Origin: Bacillota bacterium
GTDB lineage: Bacteria; Bacillota; Sulfobacillia; RBS10-35; Bu92
DNA: 43,549 nucleotides
NCBI GenBank assembly: GCA_014896375.1
Contig: JADBKN010000007.1
Coordinates: 1-43,549, forward strand
Direction: 5' to 3'
The notes beneath the pieces are model-generated. The model ran no database searches and was not told where the DNA came from. It saw nothing but the letters and a program-made list of their open reading frames with translations. Shown here in pieces: positions 8,892 through 17,242 of this stretch. The first letter of the stretch is position 1, and each line of letters begins with the position of its first letter. The position numbers were made by a program, and so were the translations under genes.

Positions 8892-9278
8892 GTGGCGCGG
8901 CGGGGTGAGCGCGCTCAGGCGACGGTCGAGCTGGCGCTGGTGCTGCCCGTGCTCCTTCTCCTCGTCCTCGGCATCGTGGAGTTCGGCCGGCTTTACAGCG
9001 ACCAGCTGATCCTGCAGAACGCAGCGCGCGAGGGTGTGCGCGTGGCCGCCGTCGGCGGCAGCGACAGCCAGGTGCGGGACCGCGTCCTCGCCTCGGCACC
9101 GGGGCTCGACCCGAACGCGCTGGCGGTGACGGTCACGCGGGACACCGCATCGAAGCTCGTGACGGTCTCGCTGCAGTACCCGGTCACTTGGCTCAGCGGC
9201 TTCATGGCCGGCCTGGCCGGCGGCGGCACGATCACGCTGCGGGCCTCGGCCGCGATGTCGTACGCGTTCGGACCCTAG
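8892..9278 (+). CDS. tadE: TadE-like pseudopilin
   Basis: A 128-residue protein with a basic N-terminus (MARRGERAQATVELALVLP), one N-terminal membrane helix (ALVLPVLLLLVLGIVEFGRLY) containing the TadE signature LPVLLLLVLGIVEFGR, then QLILQNAAREGVRVAAVGG and an extracytoplasmic beta-rich domain. TadE-family pseudopilins are processed like Flp and prime or stabilise the Tad pilus. The GTG at 8892 is preferred because GGAGG at 8879-8883 lies 8 nt upstream; the in-frame ATG at 8877 has no ribosome-binding site. Follows the candidate attenuator after flp. Confidence 0.85.
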   Translation: MARRGERAQATVELALVLPVLLLLVLGIVEFGRLYSDQLILQNAAREGVRVAAVGGSDSQVRDRVLASAPGLDPNALAVTVTRDTASKLVTVSLQYPVTWLSGFMAGLAGGGTITLRASAAMSYAFGP

Positions 9279-9307
9279 AGGCCACCATCGGAGGAGGGTG
9301 CGGCAAG

Positions 9308-10213
9308 GTGAAGGGACGGATGGGCGAGGAGCGCGGCGCCACCGTGGTCCTCGTGGCTCTCGGGATGGTGGCGCTGATGGGCATGGCGGCCCTGAGCCTC
9401 GATGTCGGTGAGCTCGTCCGAGTGCGCGCCCACTTGAGCGACGCGGCGATCGCCGCCGCGCTCTCGGCGGCGCGGGAACTCCCGGACAACCCAACTGCGG
9501 CCCGCCAGGTCGCCGTGGCGGTGGCTCACGCCAACGGCGCCGGCGATCCGGTCGACGTCGTCATCAGCTCTTCCCGCAGCGGCGGCCCGCTCGACCGCGT
9601 CACCGTGACGCTCCACGGCCACGCCGCCTTCCGCTTCGCCCCGGTCCTGGGGGAGACGGGGGCGGACGTCGCCCAGGGGGCGACGGCGCAGGCGGGAACG
9701 GTGGCCGGCCTGCGCGGCGCGGTGCCGCTCGGCGTGGAGAAGGGCACGTACCAGTACGGCCAGACCTACACGCTGAAGTCGGACGACCCGCTCGTGCCCG
9801 GCAACTTCGGCGCCCTCGCCCTAGGCGGCCGGGGTGCGGACAACTATCGCGACAACCTGCAACATGGGTACGCGGGCGTCCTCCAGACCGGCATGCAGGT
9901 CGAGACGGAGCCCGGCAACATGTCCGGACCCACGCAACAAGGCCTGCAGCCGCGCATCGACGCCGACCCGTCCGCCACCTGCGCGACCGTCCAACCGGGC
10001 TCGCCGCGCCTTCTCTATGTGCCGATCGTGGATTTCGCAGGCGCGCACGGGCGCAGCACCGTGCCCGTCGTCGGCTTCGCGGCCTTCTTTCTCAGCAGCA
10101 CCCAGAAGGGTGAGGTCACCGGCTGCTTCCTGCGCCTTGTCACCGACGGCGACTGGGCGCCGCTCGATCCGGCGCAGGACTACGGCCTGCGCAGCGTGGC
10201 CCTGATCCAGTGA
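9308..10213 (+). CDS. TadG-like pilus-associated membrane protein
   Basis: A 301-residue protein with an N-terminal membrane anchor (GATVVLVALGMVALMGMAALSLDVGELVRVR) typical of the putative Flp-pilus-assembly TadG N-domain, followed by HLSDAAIAAALSAARELPDN and a ~240-residue extracytoplasmic part without repeats. A Cys pair (near VTGCFLR and ATCATVQ) could form a disulfide. GTG 9308 is chosen because GGAGGAGGG lies 8 nt upstream; a longer in-frame reading would overlap tadE. In Tad systems TadG-like minor pilins sit at the membrane-pilus interface. No von Willebrand-type MIDAS domain, found in full-length TadG, is apparent, so this is a short form. Confidence 0.75.
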   Translation: MKGRMGEERGATVVLVALGMVALMGMAALSLDVGELVRVRAHLSDAAIAAALSAARELPDNPTAARQVAVAVAHANGAGDPVDVVISSSRSGGPLDRVTVTLHGHAAFRFAPVLGETGADVAQGATAQAGTVAGLRGAVPLGVEKGTYQYGQTYTLKSDDPLVPGNFGALALGGRGADNYRDNLQHGYAGVLQTGMQVETEPGNMSGPTQQGLQPRIDADPSATCATVQPGSPRLLYVPIVDFAGAHGRSTVPVVGFAAFFLSSTQKGEVTGCFLRLVTDGDWAPLDPAQDYGLRSVALIQ

Positions 10214-10229
10214 TGCGGAGCGTGATGGC

Positions 10230-10949
10230 GTGAAACGCGCGGCGATCCTGAAATACCTCTTCCTCCCGACGCTCGTGGGCCTCCTCGCCACGTGGCTCGT
10301 CTACCAGTACGTCGCGCCGCGGGCGGACGCGGCCACGCTGAAGACGGTCGATGTCGTGGTGGCGCAGCAGGCGGTGCCGGCGCGCACGCCGCTCAGCCGC
10401 GCCATGCTGGCCCTCAAGCCCTTCCCGAAGGACTACCTGCCGCGGGGCGCCGTCACCTCCATCGACGCCGCCGTGGGCAAGGTGACGGTCGCGCCGCTGG
10501 CCCCTGGGGAGATCGTGCTCGCCGCGCACCTCGCGGGGGCGGAGAGCAAGGTCTCGTTGGCCTACCACGTGCCCAAGGGCCTGCGCGCCATCACCGTGCC
10601 CATCGACGAGGTGACGGGCGTGGCCGGCTTCGTCCAGCCGGGCGACCACGTGGACCTGATCGCCGTCTTCCCGGTCAAGGACGCGCAGCCGGGCGCGGTG
10701 GGCCGGGCGCTTTTGCTCGTCCAGGATGTGCCCGTGCTGGCCGTGGGGCAGCGGCAGGACGCGGCCGCGGACGCCTCCACGGGCAATCTCAACGGCTACA
10801 CCAGCCTCACCCTGGCCGTGGCGCCGGCGGACGCGCTGCGCATCGCCCTGGCCGCGGGCGAGGCCAGCCTGCGCGCCGTGCTGCGGCCGGCGGCGGCGGA
10901 GCCGGCCGTGCGGACGGTGGTGGTGACGGATGCCGACCTCAACCCCTGA
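10230..10949 (+). CDS. cpaB: CpaB/RcpC-like Flp pilus assembly protein (SAF domain)
   Basis: A 239-residue protein with one N-terminal transmembrane segment (YLFLPTLVGLLATWLVYQYVAP) and a SAF domain beginning KTVDVVVAQQAVPARTPLSRAML and continuing through LAPGEIVLAAHL, then the RcpC/CpaB C-domain with HVPKGLRAITVPIDEVTGVAGFVQPGDHVDLIAVF, the region that gives the family its name. In Gram-negatives CpaB helps anchor the pilus channel; in monoderms it is thought to work in the wall-membrane space. GTG start, overlapping cpaE by 20 bp. Confidence 0.88.
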   Translation: MKRAAILKYLFLPTLVGLLATWLVYQYVAPRADAATLKTVDVVVAQQAVPARTPLSRAMLALKPFPKDYLPRGAVTSIDAAVGKVTVAPLAPGEIVLAAHLAGAESKVSLAYHVPKGLRAITVPIDEVTGVAGFVQPGDHVDLIAVFPVKDAQPGAVGRALLLVQDVPVLAVGQRQDAAADASTGNLNGYTSLTLAVAPADALRIALAAGEASLRAVLRPAAAEPAVRTVVVTDADLNP

Positions 10950-12159
10950 GCGCGGCCGCACGCGCGTGCTCATCGTGGACGACGCCGACCAGGTCCGCCA
11001 GACGATCCGCGCCATGCTGGAGCTCTACGACGCCTTCGAGGTCGTGGGCGAGGCGGCGGACGGCGAGGCGGCCATCGAGGCCGTGCAGGCGCTGAAGCCG
11101 GACGTGGTGCTGATGGACATCAACCTGCCGGCGCTGGACGGCATCAGCGCCACGGGGCGGATCGTGCGCGAGTCGGGCACGGCCGTGGTGATGATCTCCG
11201 TGGAGAACGGCCAGGAGTACTTCCGCCGCGCCATGAAGGCCGGGGCGCGGGACTTCCTCGTCAAGCCCTTCTCCTCCGATTCACTCGCGGAGGCGATCCG
11301 CCGTGCCGCGCGCGAGGCCCCGGCCGCCAGGGCGGATGCGCCGGCCGGCCGGGACGCGCCCGCCGGGCGGGTGGTCACCGTCTTCGGCGCGAAGGGCGGC
11401 GCCGGCGTGAGCACGGTGGCCGTGAACCTGGCGCTCGCGCTGGCGCGTGGCGCGGACCGCGTGGCGGCGGTGGACCTTGACCTCGAATTCGGCGGCCTCG
11501 AGGTGCTGCTCGATGTGACGCCGCTCGTGACGCTTGCGGACGCCTGCCGAGAGGGTGCCGTCGCCGACCCGGACCTCCTTGGGGCCGCGCTCACGCACGT
11601 GCCGGGCTTCCCCCTGTGGCTCCTGGCCGCGCCGAACGCGCCGCACCTCGCGGCGGTCGTCGACGGCGAGGCCCGCCCGGATCCCTCGCGCGCCTACGTG
11701 GCCGAGGCGCTGCACGCGCTTCGCCGCCGCTTCCGCTACGTGGTGGTGGACGCCGGCCGCGGCTTCCGGGAGGGGCACCTGCAGGCACTGGAGACGGCCG
11801 ATGTGGTGCTCTTCGTGACCACGCCGGACGTGCCGGCGCTCGCCGCCTCCGCGCGTGCCCTGCGCGCCCTCGAGGCGCTGGGGGTGGGCGAGCGGCTCAA
11901 GCTCCTGCTCAACCGCGCGGACGAGGCCGTGGGTCTGAGCCTTGAGGACATCGCACGCGCCCTCGGCCGCGCCGTCGATTTCACCCTGCCGGTGGAGCGC
12001 GCGGCGGCACTGGCCGCCAACACCGGCCAGCCGCTCGCGGCGCGGCGCGGCCGCAGCCGTCTGGCGGAATCGATCTTCGACGTCGCCGGCGCCTTCCACA
12101 CGGACGGCGGGCGCGACCGGCCCGCGGGCGGTTGGCGCCTCTTTGGGAGGGTGAGGTAA
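10930..12159 (+). CDS. cpaE: CpaE/TadZ-like ATPase with intact receiver domain
   Basis: A 409-residue fusion of a response-regulator receiver (residues ~10-125) and a MinD/ParA-like ATPase (~140-395). The receiver keeps Asp17/Asp18, phospho-acceptor Asp63 (VVLMDINLP) and Lys112 (LVKPF), so it looks phosphorylatable, whereas many TadZ receivers have lost these. The ATPase shows a deviant Walker A motif FGAKGGAGVSTVAVNLA, lacking the second conserved Lys, as usual for CpaE, and VAAVDLDLEFGGLEVLLD. CpaE/TadZ proteins place the pilus machine at the cell pole. The DegS-like kinase upstream or another kinase could phosphorylate the receiver; that is speculation. Abuts cpaF (stop TAA immediately followed by GTG). 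Confidence 0.9.
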   Translation: MPTSTPERGRTRVLIVDDADQVRQTIRAMLELYDAFEVVGEAADGEAAIEAVQALKPDVVLMDINLPALDGISATGRIVRESGTAVVMISVENGQEYFRRAMKAGARDFLVKPFSSDSLAEAIRRAAREAPAARADAPAGRDAPAGRVVTVFGAKGGAGVSTVAVNLALALARGADRVAAVDLDLEFGGLEVLLDVTPLVTLADACREGAVADPDLLGAALTHVPGFPLWLLAAPNAPHLAAVVDGEARPDPSRAYVAEALHALRRRFRYVVVDAGRGFREGHLQALETADVVLFVTTPDVPALAASARALRALEALGVGERLKLLLNRADEAVGLSLEDIARALGRAVDFTLPVERAAALAANTGQPLAARRGRSRLAESIFDVAGAFHTDGGRDRPAGGWRLFGRVR

Positions 12160-13653
12160 GTGCCGGGACTGTACGAACGTCTGCAGAAGACGGCGGGCGC
12201 CGCGGCTCCCGCGGGAAGCGCCCCCCGCACAGCGGGCGCGCCTTGGGCGCGGGAGCCGGAGGCGGCGCCGGAGCGTGAGGGGGGCGCCGCTCCGGGCACC
12301 GCCGCGCCCTGGAGCGGCGTCGACCCGGAACTCAAGGCGCGCGTGAAGCAGCGTCTGGCCGAGGAACTCGATGCCGAGACGCTGGAGCGCGCGCAGCGCG
12401 GCGACGACCGCCCGGTGAAGGAGGCGATCGCCGCCATCCTGCGCGCCGAGGGCGCCTCGCCATTGGAGCTCGGCCGCCTGACGGCCGCACTTTACGCGGA
12501 AGTGCTGGGCTTCGGCCCCATCCAGCCGCTCCTCGATGACCCCGATGTGAGCGAGATCATGATCAACGGGCCGCGCCATGTCTACGTGGAGCGGCACGGC
12601 CGGCTGCAGCGCGCGCCGGTCCGGTTCGAGGACGACGAGGCCGTGCTGCGGCTCATCGAGCGCATCGTGGCGCCGCTCGGACGGCGCATCGACGAGGCGA
12701 GCCCCATGGTGGACGCGCGCCTGCCGGACGGCTCGCGCGTCAACGCCATCATCCCGCCGCTCGCCATCGACGGCCCGGCCGTCACGATCCGCAAGTTCGC
12801 GCGCGACCCCTTCGGCATCGACGACCTCATCCGCTTCGGCACGCTCACGCCGGAGATGGCGGAGGTCCTGCGCGCCTGCGTGCAGGCGCGGCTCAACATC
12901 CTCGTCTCCGGCTCCACCGGCTCCGGCAAGACGACGACGCTCAACGTGCTCTCTTCCTTCATCCCGCCGGACGAGCGCATCGTCACCATCGAGGACGCGG
13001 CGGAGCTGCAGCTGCGCCAGGAGCACGTGGTGCGGCTGGAGACGCGGCCGCCGAACCTTGAGGGGCGCGGGGAGATCGCGATCCGCCAGCTCGTGCGGAA
13101 CGCCCTGCGCATGCGGCCGGATCGCATCGTGGTGGGCGAGGTGCGCGGCGGCGAGGCGCTGGACATGCTCCAGGCGATGAACACGGGCCATGACGGCAGC
13201 CTGACGACCGTCCACGCCAACAGCCCCCGCGACGCGCTCTCGCGCCTTGAGACGATGGTGCTCATGGCCGGTATGGATCTCCCCGTGCGCGCCATCCGCG
13301 AGCAGATCGCTTCGGCCCTCGATCTCATCGTGCACCAGGCGCGGCTGCGGGACGGAACGCGGAAGATTCTCTACATCACGGAGGTCCAGGGTCTGGAGGG
13401 CGACGTCATCGTGCTGCAGGACGTGTTCCGGTACGTGCAGACGGGTGTGGAGGACGGCCGCGTGCGCGGCGACTTCCGCGCCACGGGCGTGCGCCCGCGG
13501 TTTTCGGAGCGCCTGGCGGCCGCCGGCATCGTGCAAAGCACCAGGACGAGGAAAACGGAGCGCCGGAGAGCATCAAAGCGCCGCGGATTCGCGAGCGAGT
13601 TCAGCCGTACCGCCGGCTGGCCTCCTGGCTGGCGAGTGCTTTCCTGCATGTAA
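12160..13653 (+). CDS. cpaF: CpaF/TadA secretion ATPase with aberrant C-terminus
   Basis: The hexameric ATPase that powers Flp pilus assembly. After a ~65-residue Ala/Pro-rich N-terminus come the N-domain (FGPIQPLLDDPDVSEIMINGP), Walker A STGSGKTTTLN near residues 252-262, Asp box IVTIEDAAELQL, Walker B region MRPDRIVVGEVRGGEALDMLQAMNTGHDGS and LTTVHANSPRDAL. Family homology runs through TGVRPRFSERLAAAGI, to about nucleotide 13530; the last ~40 residues (STRTRKTERRRASKRRG and onward) are basic, unrelated to CpaF C-termini, and belong to a segment whose coding-like strand is the opposite one. The usual next genes tadB and tadC are missing. The 3' end therefore looks like a rearrangement or assembly junction; catalytic motifs are all intact. 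Confidence 0.9.
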   Translation: MPGLYERLQKTAGAAAPAGSAPRTAGAPWAREPEAAPEREGGAAPGTAAPWSGVDPELKARVKQRLAEELDAETLERAQRGDDRPVKEAIAAILRAEGASPLELGRLTAALYAEVLGFGPIQPLLDDPDVSEIMINGPRHVYVERHGRLQRAPVRFEDDEAVLRLIERIVAPLGRRIDEASPMVDARLPDGSRVNAIIPPLAIDGPAVTIRKFARDPFGIDDLIRFGTLTPEMAEVLRACVQARLNILVSGSTGSGKTTTLNVLSSFIPPDERIVTIEDAAELQLRQEHVVRLETRPPNLEGRGEIAIRQLVRNALRMRPDRIVVGEVRGGEALDMLQAMNTGHDGSLTTVHANSPRDALSRLETMVLMAGMDLPVRAIREQIASALDLIVHQARLRDGTRKILYITEVQGLEGDVIVLQDVFRYVQTGVEDGRVRGDFRATGVRPRFSERLAAAGIVQSTRTRKTERRRASKRRGFASEFSRTAGWPPGWRVLSCM

Positions 13654-13780
13654 CGAAGACCTCGACCAGTACCCCGCCCGTCTCCCGGTAAATGTCGAGC
13701 GCCGTGGCGAGAAGATCGGAGTTCTTCCCAGTCCGCTCTCCGGGCGTCCCGGACGCGTCCAGGTAACGCTTCCGCCCCCC
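13601..13780 (-). pseudogene. Antisense coding remnant at the cpaF-pgeF junction, family unknown
   Basis: On the minus strand an open frame of about 58 codons ends at a TGA (13603-13601). It reads KRYLDASGTP, then ERTGKNSDLLATALDIYRE and TGGVLVEVFVTC, ending ASRRYG. The composition and helix pattern look like a real protein C-terminus, and third-position GC is about 80%, a little below the neighbours. I see no in-frame start near its upstream edge, because pgeF sequence begins there. I do not recognise the family. Together with the truncated neighbours it suggests a gene fragment left by a deletion, insertion or contig misjoin. Confidence 0.4.
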
Positions 13781-13824
13781 TGCACCCGGCCGCGGCGGCG
13801 AGCTTCTCGACGCGCCTCGGCGGC

Positions 13825-14520
13825 GTGAGCGAGGGGCCCTGGTCCTCGCTGAACCTCGGCCTGCACGTCGGCGACGAGGCCGCCGCCGTGCAGGAGAACC
13901 GGCGCCGCTGGCTTGAGGCCCTCGGCCGGCCGGCGCAGAGCGTGCTCTGGCTGCGCCAGGCCCACGGCGCGGAGGTGGCCGTGGCCGGCGGCGCGCACGG
14001 CCGGCCGGAGGCGCCGCCGGAGGCCGACGCCGCCGTGACGGCCGATGCGGGTGTCACCCTGGCGGTGCTCGTCGCCGATTGCGCTCCCGTCTATCTCGTC
14101 GACCCGGAGGCGCGCGTGGCGGCGCTCGCCCACGCCGGCTGGCGCGGCACGGCGGCGCGGATCGCGGCGCGCGCCGCGGGCGTGATGGCCGGGCGCTTCG
14201 GCGCGCGGCCGGAGCGCATGCGCGCGTGGATCGGGCCGCACATCCGGGAGTGCTGCTACGAGGTGGACGCGCCCGTCATCGACCGCTTCAGGGAGGCATT
14301 CGGCGCGGCCGCCGACGCCTTCCTGCGGCCGGCGCGGCCGGGGCACGCGCGGCTCAGCCTGGCCGGCGCCATCCGCCGGGCGCTGGCGGAGGCGGGCGTG
14401 CCGCCGGCGCACGTGGGGGAGAGTCCGGAGTGCACCGGTTGCCGGCTCGACCTCTTCTACTCCCACCGGAAGGAGGGGGGCCGCACGGGGCGGATGGCGG
14501 CGGCCCTCTGGCTGCGGTGA
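13825..14520 (+). CDS. pgeF: PgeF/YfiH multicopper-oxidase-fold protein, 5'-shortened
   Basis: Member of the laccase-domain DUF152 family (PgeF/YlmD), described as a peptidoglycan-editing factor and as purine nucleoside phosphorylase/adenosine deaminase in different hosts. Visible motifs: LNLGLHVGDEAAAVQENRRRW, LRQAHGAEV, VLVADCAPVYLVDPEARVAALAHAGWRGT (metal-site Cys and His), WIGPHIRECCYEV and SPECTGCRLDLFYSHRKEGGRTGRM. The first usable start is GTG 13825, but family homology (FSTRLGGVSEG) begins earlier, around 13798 or slightly upstream, in the same frame with no ATG/GTG/TTG back to the TAA at 13651. The native start therefore appears to have been lost at the junction. The 3' end overlaps yggS by GTGA. 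Confidence 0.85.
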   Translation: MSEGPWSSLNLGLHVGDEAAAVQENRRRWLEALGRPAQSVLWLRQAHGAEVAVAGGAHGRPEAPPEADAAVTADAGVTLAVLVADCAPVYLVDPEARVAALAHAGWRGTAARIAARAAGVMAGRFGARPERMRAWIGPHIRECCYEVDAPVIDRFREAFGAAADAFLRPARPGHARLSLAGAIRRALAEAGVPPAHVGESPECTGCRLDLFYSHRKEGGRTGRMAAALWLR

Positions 14521-15212
14521 GCCTCGAGGCGCAGGCGGAGGCTGTGGCGCGCCGCTACGCGGCCATACGGGAGCGTATCGCGCGCGCGGCGCGGCGCGCG
14601 GGGCGGGACGCGGACGCGGTGCGCGTCGTGGCCGTCACGAAGTACGTGGGCGTGGACGGCGTGGCTGCGGCCCTGGCCGCCGGCCTGCGCGACTTCGGCG
14701 AGAACCGCGTGCAGGATGCACGCCCGAAGGTCGAGCGCTTCGGCCGGGAAGCGCGCTGGCACTTCATTGGACAACTCCAGACCAACAAGGTAAGATACCT
14801 GAAAGACCTGTATTTTTTGGTACATTCTGTCGACCGCCCACGGCTGGCGGAGGCGCTTTCGAACGCGGCCCCTCCGGGGCGGCCGCAGGCGGTGCTCCTC
14901 CAGGTCAATGTGGGCCGGGAGCCGCAAAAGGGCGGCGTGGCGCCGGAGGAGCTCTTCGACCTCCTCCGTTTCGCCGCCGGGTTGCCTGGAATCCGCGTGG
15001 AAGGCCTCATGGCCATCCCGCCGGCGGTGGCGGACCCGGAGGCGGCACGGCCGTATTTTCGAATGCTGCGGGAGCTGGCTGAACGCGCGCGGGAGGCCTC
15101 GGGCCTCCCCCTGCCCGAGCTCTCGATGGGCATGAGCGGGGATTTTGAAGTCGCTGTCGAAGAAGGGGCGACGATCGTCCGCATCGGGCGGGCGCTGTTC
15201 GTGGATCCGTGA
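14517..15212 (+). CDS. yggS: YggS/YlmE PLP-binding homeostasis protein
   Basis: A 231-residue alanine-racemase-fold (type III) protein that binds pyridoxal phosphate without known catalysis and buffers PLP and amino-acid pools. Landmarks: [15 protein letters not shown] with PLP-Lys42, [90 protein letters not shown] start overlaps the pgeF stop. The order pgeF-yggS-sepF-yggT-divIVA is the ylmD-ylmH division cluster of Firmicutes. A local drop in GC around TATTTTTTGG (near 14812) lies inside a conserved part of the gene and does not look foreign. Confidence 0.94.
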   Translation: MSLEAQAEAVARRYAAIRERIARAARRAGRDADAVRVVAVTKYVGVDGVAAALAAGLRDFGENRVQDARPKVERFGREARWHFIGQLQTNKVRYLKDLYFLVHSVDRPRLAEALSNAAPPGRPQAVLLQVNVGREPQKGGVAPEELFDLLRFAAGLPGIRVEGLMAIPPAVADPEAARPYFRMLRELAERAREASGLPLPELSMGMSGDFEVAVEEGATIVRIGRALFVDP

Positions 15213-15244
15213 ACGTTCCGCCCGACGGGAGGGGGACCGGTATC

Positions 15245-15736
15245 GTGTCAGGCGTGTGGGATCGCGTGCTCACCTTCCTCGGCTTCGAGGAGGTCGTGGA
15301 GGAGGAGGCGGAGGAGACGGCGGAGCGCGCGGCCGTGAACACGGGAGCGGGCAGCGGCGCGCGCGCGCGGCGGCGAGAGGCGCTCGCCGCGGAGCCGGAG
15401 CGGCCGGCGCGCTACGGGGCGCTCGTGCCCATCCCCGGCGGGCGCGGCTCGCAGGCCGGCCGCGTGACCGTCTGGCACCCCTCGGCCTTCGAGGAGGTGC
15501 AGACGCTCGTGGACCGTCTTCGGGACGGCCACCAGATCGTCGTCAACCTGGAGGGCGTGGAGCGCCATCTGACGGGGCGCATCATCAACTTCCTCAGCGG
15601 GAGCGTCTACGCGCTGGGCGGTTCGATGTACCGCGTCTCGTCTCACGTGATCATGTTCCTGCCGGCGGGCGTGCAGGTGGAGACCGCGGGCGGCGAGGAG
15701 CCGGATTGGTGGTCGGAAGGCGAGCACGAGGAGTAA
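15245..15736 (+). CDS. sepF: Cell division protein SepF
   Basis: SepF anchors FtsZ to the membrane and aligns the septal ring in Gram-positive bacteria. The ~163-residue protein begins with an amphipathic membrane-binding helix ([16 protein letters not shown]), has an acidic/basic linker, and ends with the DUF552 core: [72 protein letters not shown] 15245 is preferred because GGGAGGGGG (15227-15235) lies 9 nt upstream and it gives the usual membrane-helix start; a GTG at 15209 overlapping the yggS stop would add 12 residues. Sits in the conserved division cluster. Confidence 0.92.
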   Translation: MSGVWDRVLTFLGFEEVVEEEAEETAERAAVNTGAGSGARARRREALAAEPERPARYGALVPIPGGRGSQAGRVTVWHPSAFEEVQTLVDRLRDGHQIVVNLEGVERHLTGRIINFLSGSVYALGGSMYRVSSHVIMFLPAGVQVETAGGEEPDWWSEGEHEE

Positions 15737-16015
15737 ATGGCGCTCGTCGTCATCCAGACCGTCAACCTGTTCTTCTCGGTGCTCTACTTCGCCATCATCA
15801 TCCGCGCCCTTTTGTCCTGGTTCCCGTCGTCCTCGCGATGGTACTGGGACCTCGTGCGCGTGCTGGACGCGATCACGGAACCGATCGTCGCGCCCATCCG
15901 CAGCCGCTTGCCCATGCCGATGGCGGCTGGCATCGACATCTCCCCCATCATCGCCCTCTTCCTCCTGCGGGTGGTCCAGAGTCTCGTCGTGAGCCTGCTC
16001 TACCGGATCCTGTGA
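15737..16015 (+). CDS. yggT: YggT-family membrane protein
   Basis: A 92-residue protein with two membrane segments (LFFSVLYFAIIIRALLSWF and ISPIIALFLLRVVQSLVVSLL) flanking the hallmark loop DLVRVLDAITEPIVAPIRSRLP. YggT/YlmG proteins are conserved between sepF and divIVA in Firmicutes and Actinobacteria and are thought to act in division or membrane-protein assembly. ATG directly follows the sepF stop. Confidence 0.93.
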   Translation: MALVVIQTVNLFFSVLYFAIIIRALLSWFPSSSRWYWDLVRVLDAITEPIVAPIRSRLPMPMAAGIDISPIIALFLLRVVQSLVVSLLYRIL

Positions 16016-16058
16016 ACCCTATGCGGCGGTCCGTCGTCCAAAGCGGGGGGTGCGCGGC

Positions 16059-16559
16059 ATGCTGACGCCGCTCGACATTCACAACAAGGACTTCAAACGG
16101 TCGCTGCGCGGCTACAACGAGGATGAGGTCGACGAGTTCCTCGACGAGGTCGTGCGCGACTTCGAAACGCTCATCAAGGAGAACGCGGCCCTCAAGGCGC
16201 AGGTGGAGGAGCTGCGGCAGAAGGTCGAGCAGTACCGGCAACTGGAGGATACGCTGCGCAACGCGCTGATCGTGGCCCAGGAGACGGCGGAGGAGGTCAA
16301 GGCGGCGGCGCGCAAGGAGGCGGACCTCATCATCCGGGAGGCGCAGGCGGAGGCGGAGCGGCGCCGCCAGGACGCGCAGGCGGCCGTGGACCAGGCGCGT
16401 GCGGCGCTCGCCGCCCTGGAGCGCCAGGCGCAGGAGTTCCGGGCCCGCATCCGCAGCCTTCTTGAGGGGCAGATCGAGGTGCTCAAGCGCGAGGAGAACT
16501 GGCGCCTCGATGGGCCGGCCGCGCGCGTGGGCGCGCCGGCGGGTGAGACGCCGGCGTGA
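16059..16559 (+). CDS. divIVA: DivIVA-domain protein
   Basis: A 166-residue coiled-coil protein that recognises curved membrane and organises poles or septum. It starts MLTPLDIHNKDFKRSLRGYNEDEVDEFLDEV, the membrane-binding DivIVA head, followed by a long heptad-rich helix (roughly residues 35-150: KENAALKAQVEELRQKVEQY and Ala/Glu/Arg-rich repeats) and a short Gly/Ala/Pro tail. ATG 16059 follows GCGGGGGG by 8 nt and gives the canonical N-terminus; an upstream GTG at 16050 is less likely. Overlaps the NUDIX gene by GTGA. Confidence 0.94.
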   Translation: MLTPLDIHNKDFKRSLRGYNEDEVDEFLDEVVRDFETLIKENAALKAQVEELRQKVEQYRQLEDTLRNALIVAQETAEEVKAAARKEADLIIREAQAEAERRRQDAQAAVDQARAALAALERQAQEFRARIRSLLEGQIEVLKREENWRLDGPAARVGAPAGETPA

Positions 16560-17242
16560 GCCGCGGTCGGGGCGCCGATGACGAGCGCGTCGTCGTCGTG
16601 CCGCGCGCGCGCCTTTTCCCGGAGGCTTCCCCGGCGTTCCGCGGCGTCCTCACGGAGCGCGGCGCGGTGGAGGCGCTCTGGCGCGCCGTCGCCGAGCACT
16701 GGAGGACGCTCCCGCGCGCGCAGGCGGAAACGGACCCCGGCTGGAAGCAGATCATCCCGTACGTCGTCTTGAGGCGAGGCGGCGACGTCTTCGCCTACCG
16801 GCGGCTGCGCGGCTCCGGCGAGGCGCGCCTGCGCGGCCTCTGGTCCCTCGGCGTCGGCGGCCACATGAACGACAGCGGCGAGCGCCCGTTCGAGCGCCTC
16901 GTCCGCGTCAACCTGGAGCGTGAGCTTCAAGAGGAGGTGCGGCTGATGCGCGGCGGCGCGCCCCTCCCGGGCGACGCACTGCCGGAGCCGCGCCTCTGGG
17001 GTTTCATCAATGACGACGACAATCCGGTGGGCGCCGTGCACCTGGGCGCCCTGTACGTCCTCGAGCTGCCGCCCGCCACGGACGTGCGCGTGGCGGAGAC
17101 CGACAAGCTGGAGGGCGGCTGGCGGCCGTTGCGCGCCCTTCTGGGGGCGAGCGAAGCTTTCGAGACGTGGTCGTCGCTGGCCATCGAAGTTCTCAGCCGG
17201 AGCCCGGCGCGCCCCGGCGGCGCGCCGGGCGCTCAGAGGTAG
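16556..17242 (+). CDS. NUDIX-type predicted phosphoesterase (COG4112-like)
   Basis: A 228-residue protein with a degenerate NUDIX signature: GVGGHMNDSG followed by RVNLERELQEEV, preserving the REL-EEV metal-binding Glu cluster but with an unusual spacing and a His in the Gly-rich segment. QIIPYVVLRRGGDVFAYRR before it and the downstream WGFINDDDNPVGAVHLGALYVLEL and ETDKLEGGWRPL fit the MutT-related predicted phosphoesterase family often seen in Firmicutes. The substrate is unknown. It is translationally coupled to divIVA and converges with the S9 peptidase, overlapping its stop by 10 bp. Confidence 0.72.
   Translation: MSRGRGADDERVVVVPRARLFPEASPAFRGVLTERGAVEALWRAVAEHWRTLPRAQAETDPGWKQIIPYVVLRRGGDVFAYRRLRGSGEARLRGLWSLGVGGHMNDSGERPFERLVRVNLERELQEEVRLMRGGAPLPGDALPEPRLWGFINDDDNPVGAVHLGALYVLELPPATDVRVAETDKLEGGWRPLRALLGASEAFETWSSLAIEVLSRSPARPGGAPGAQR

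Noticed and set aside
13247-13828. Plus-strand frame running across the cpaF-pgeF junction as a replacement gene.
   Set aside because: Most of it is the out-of-frame shadow of cpaF; the part after 13530 has no start and is less protein-like than the antisense frame.
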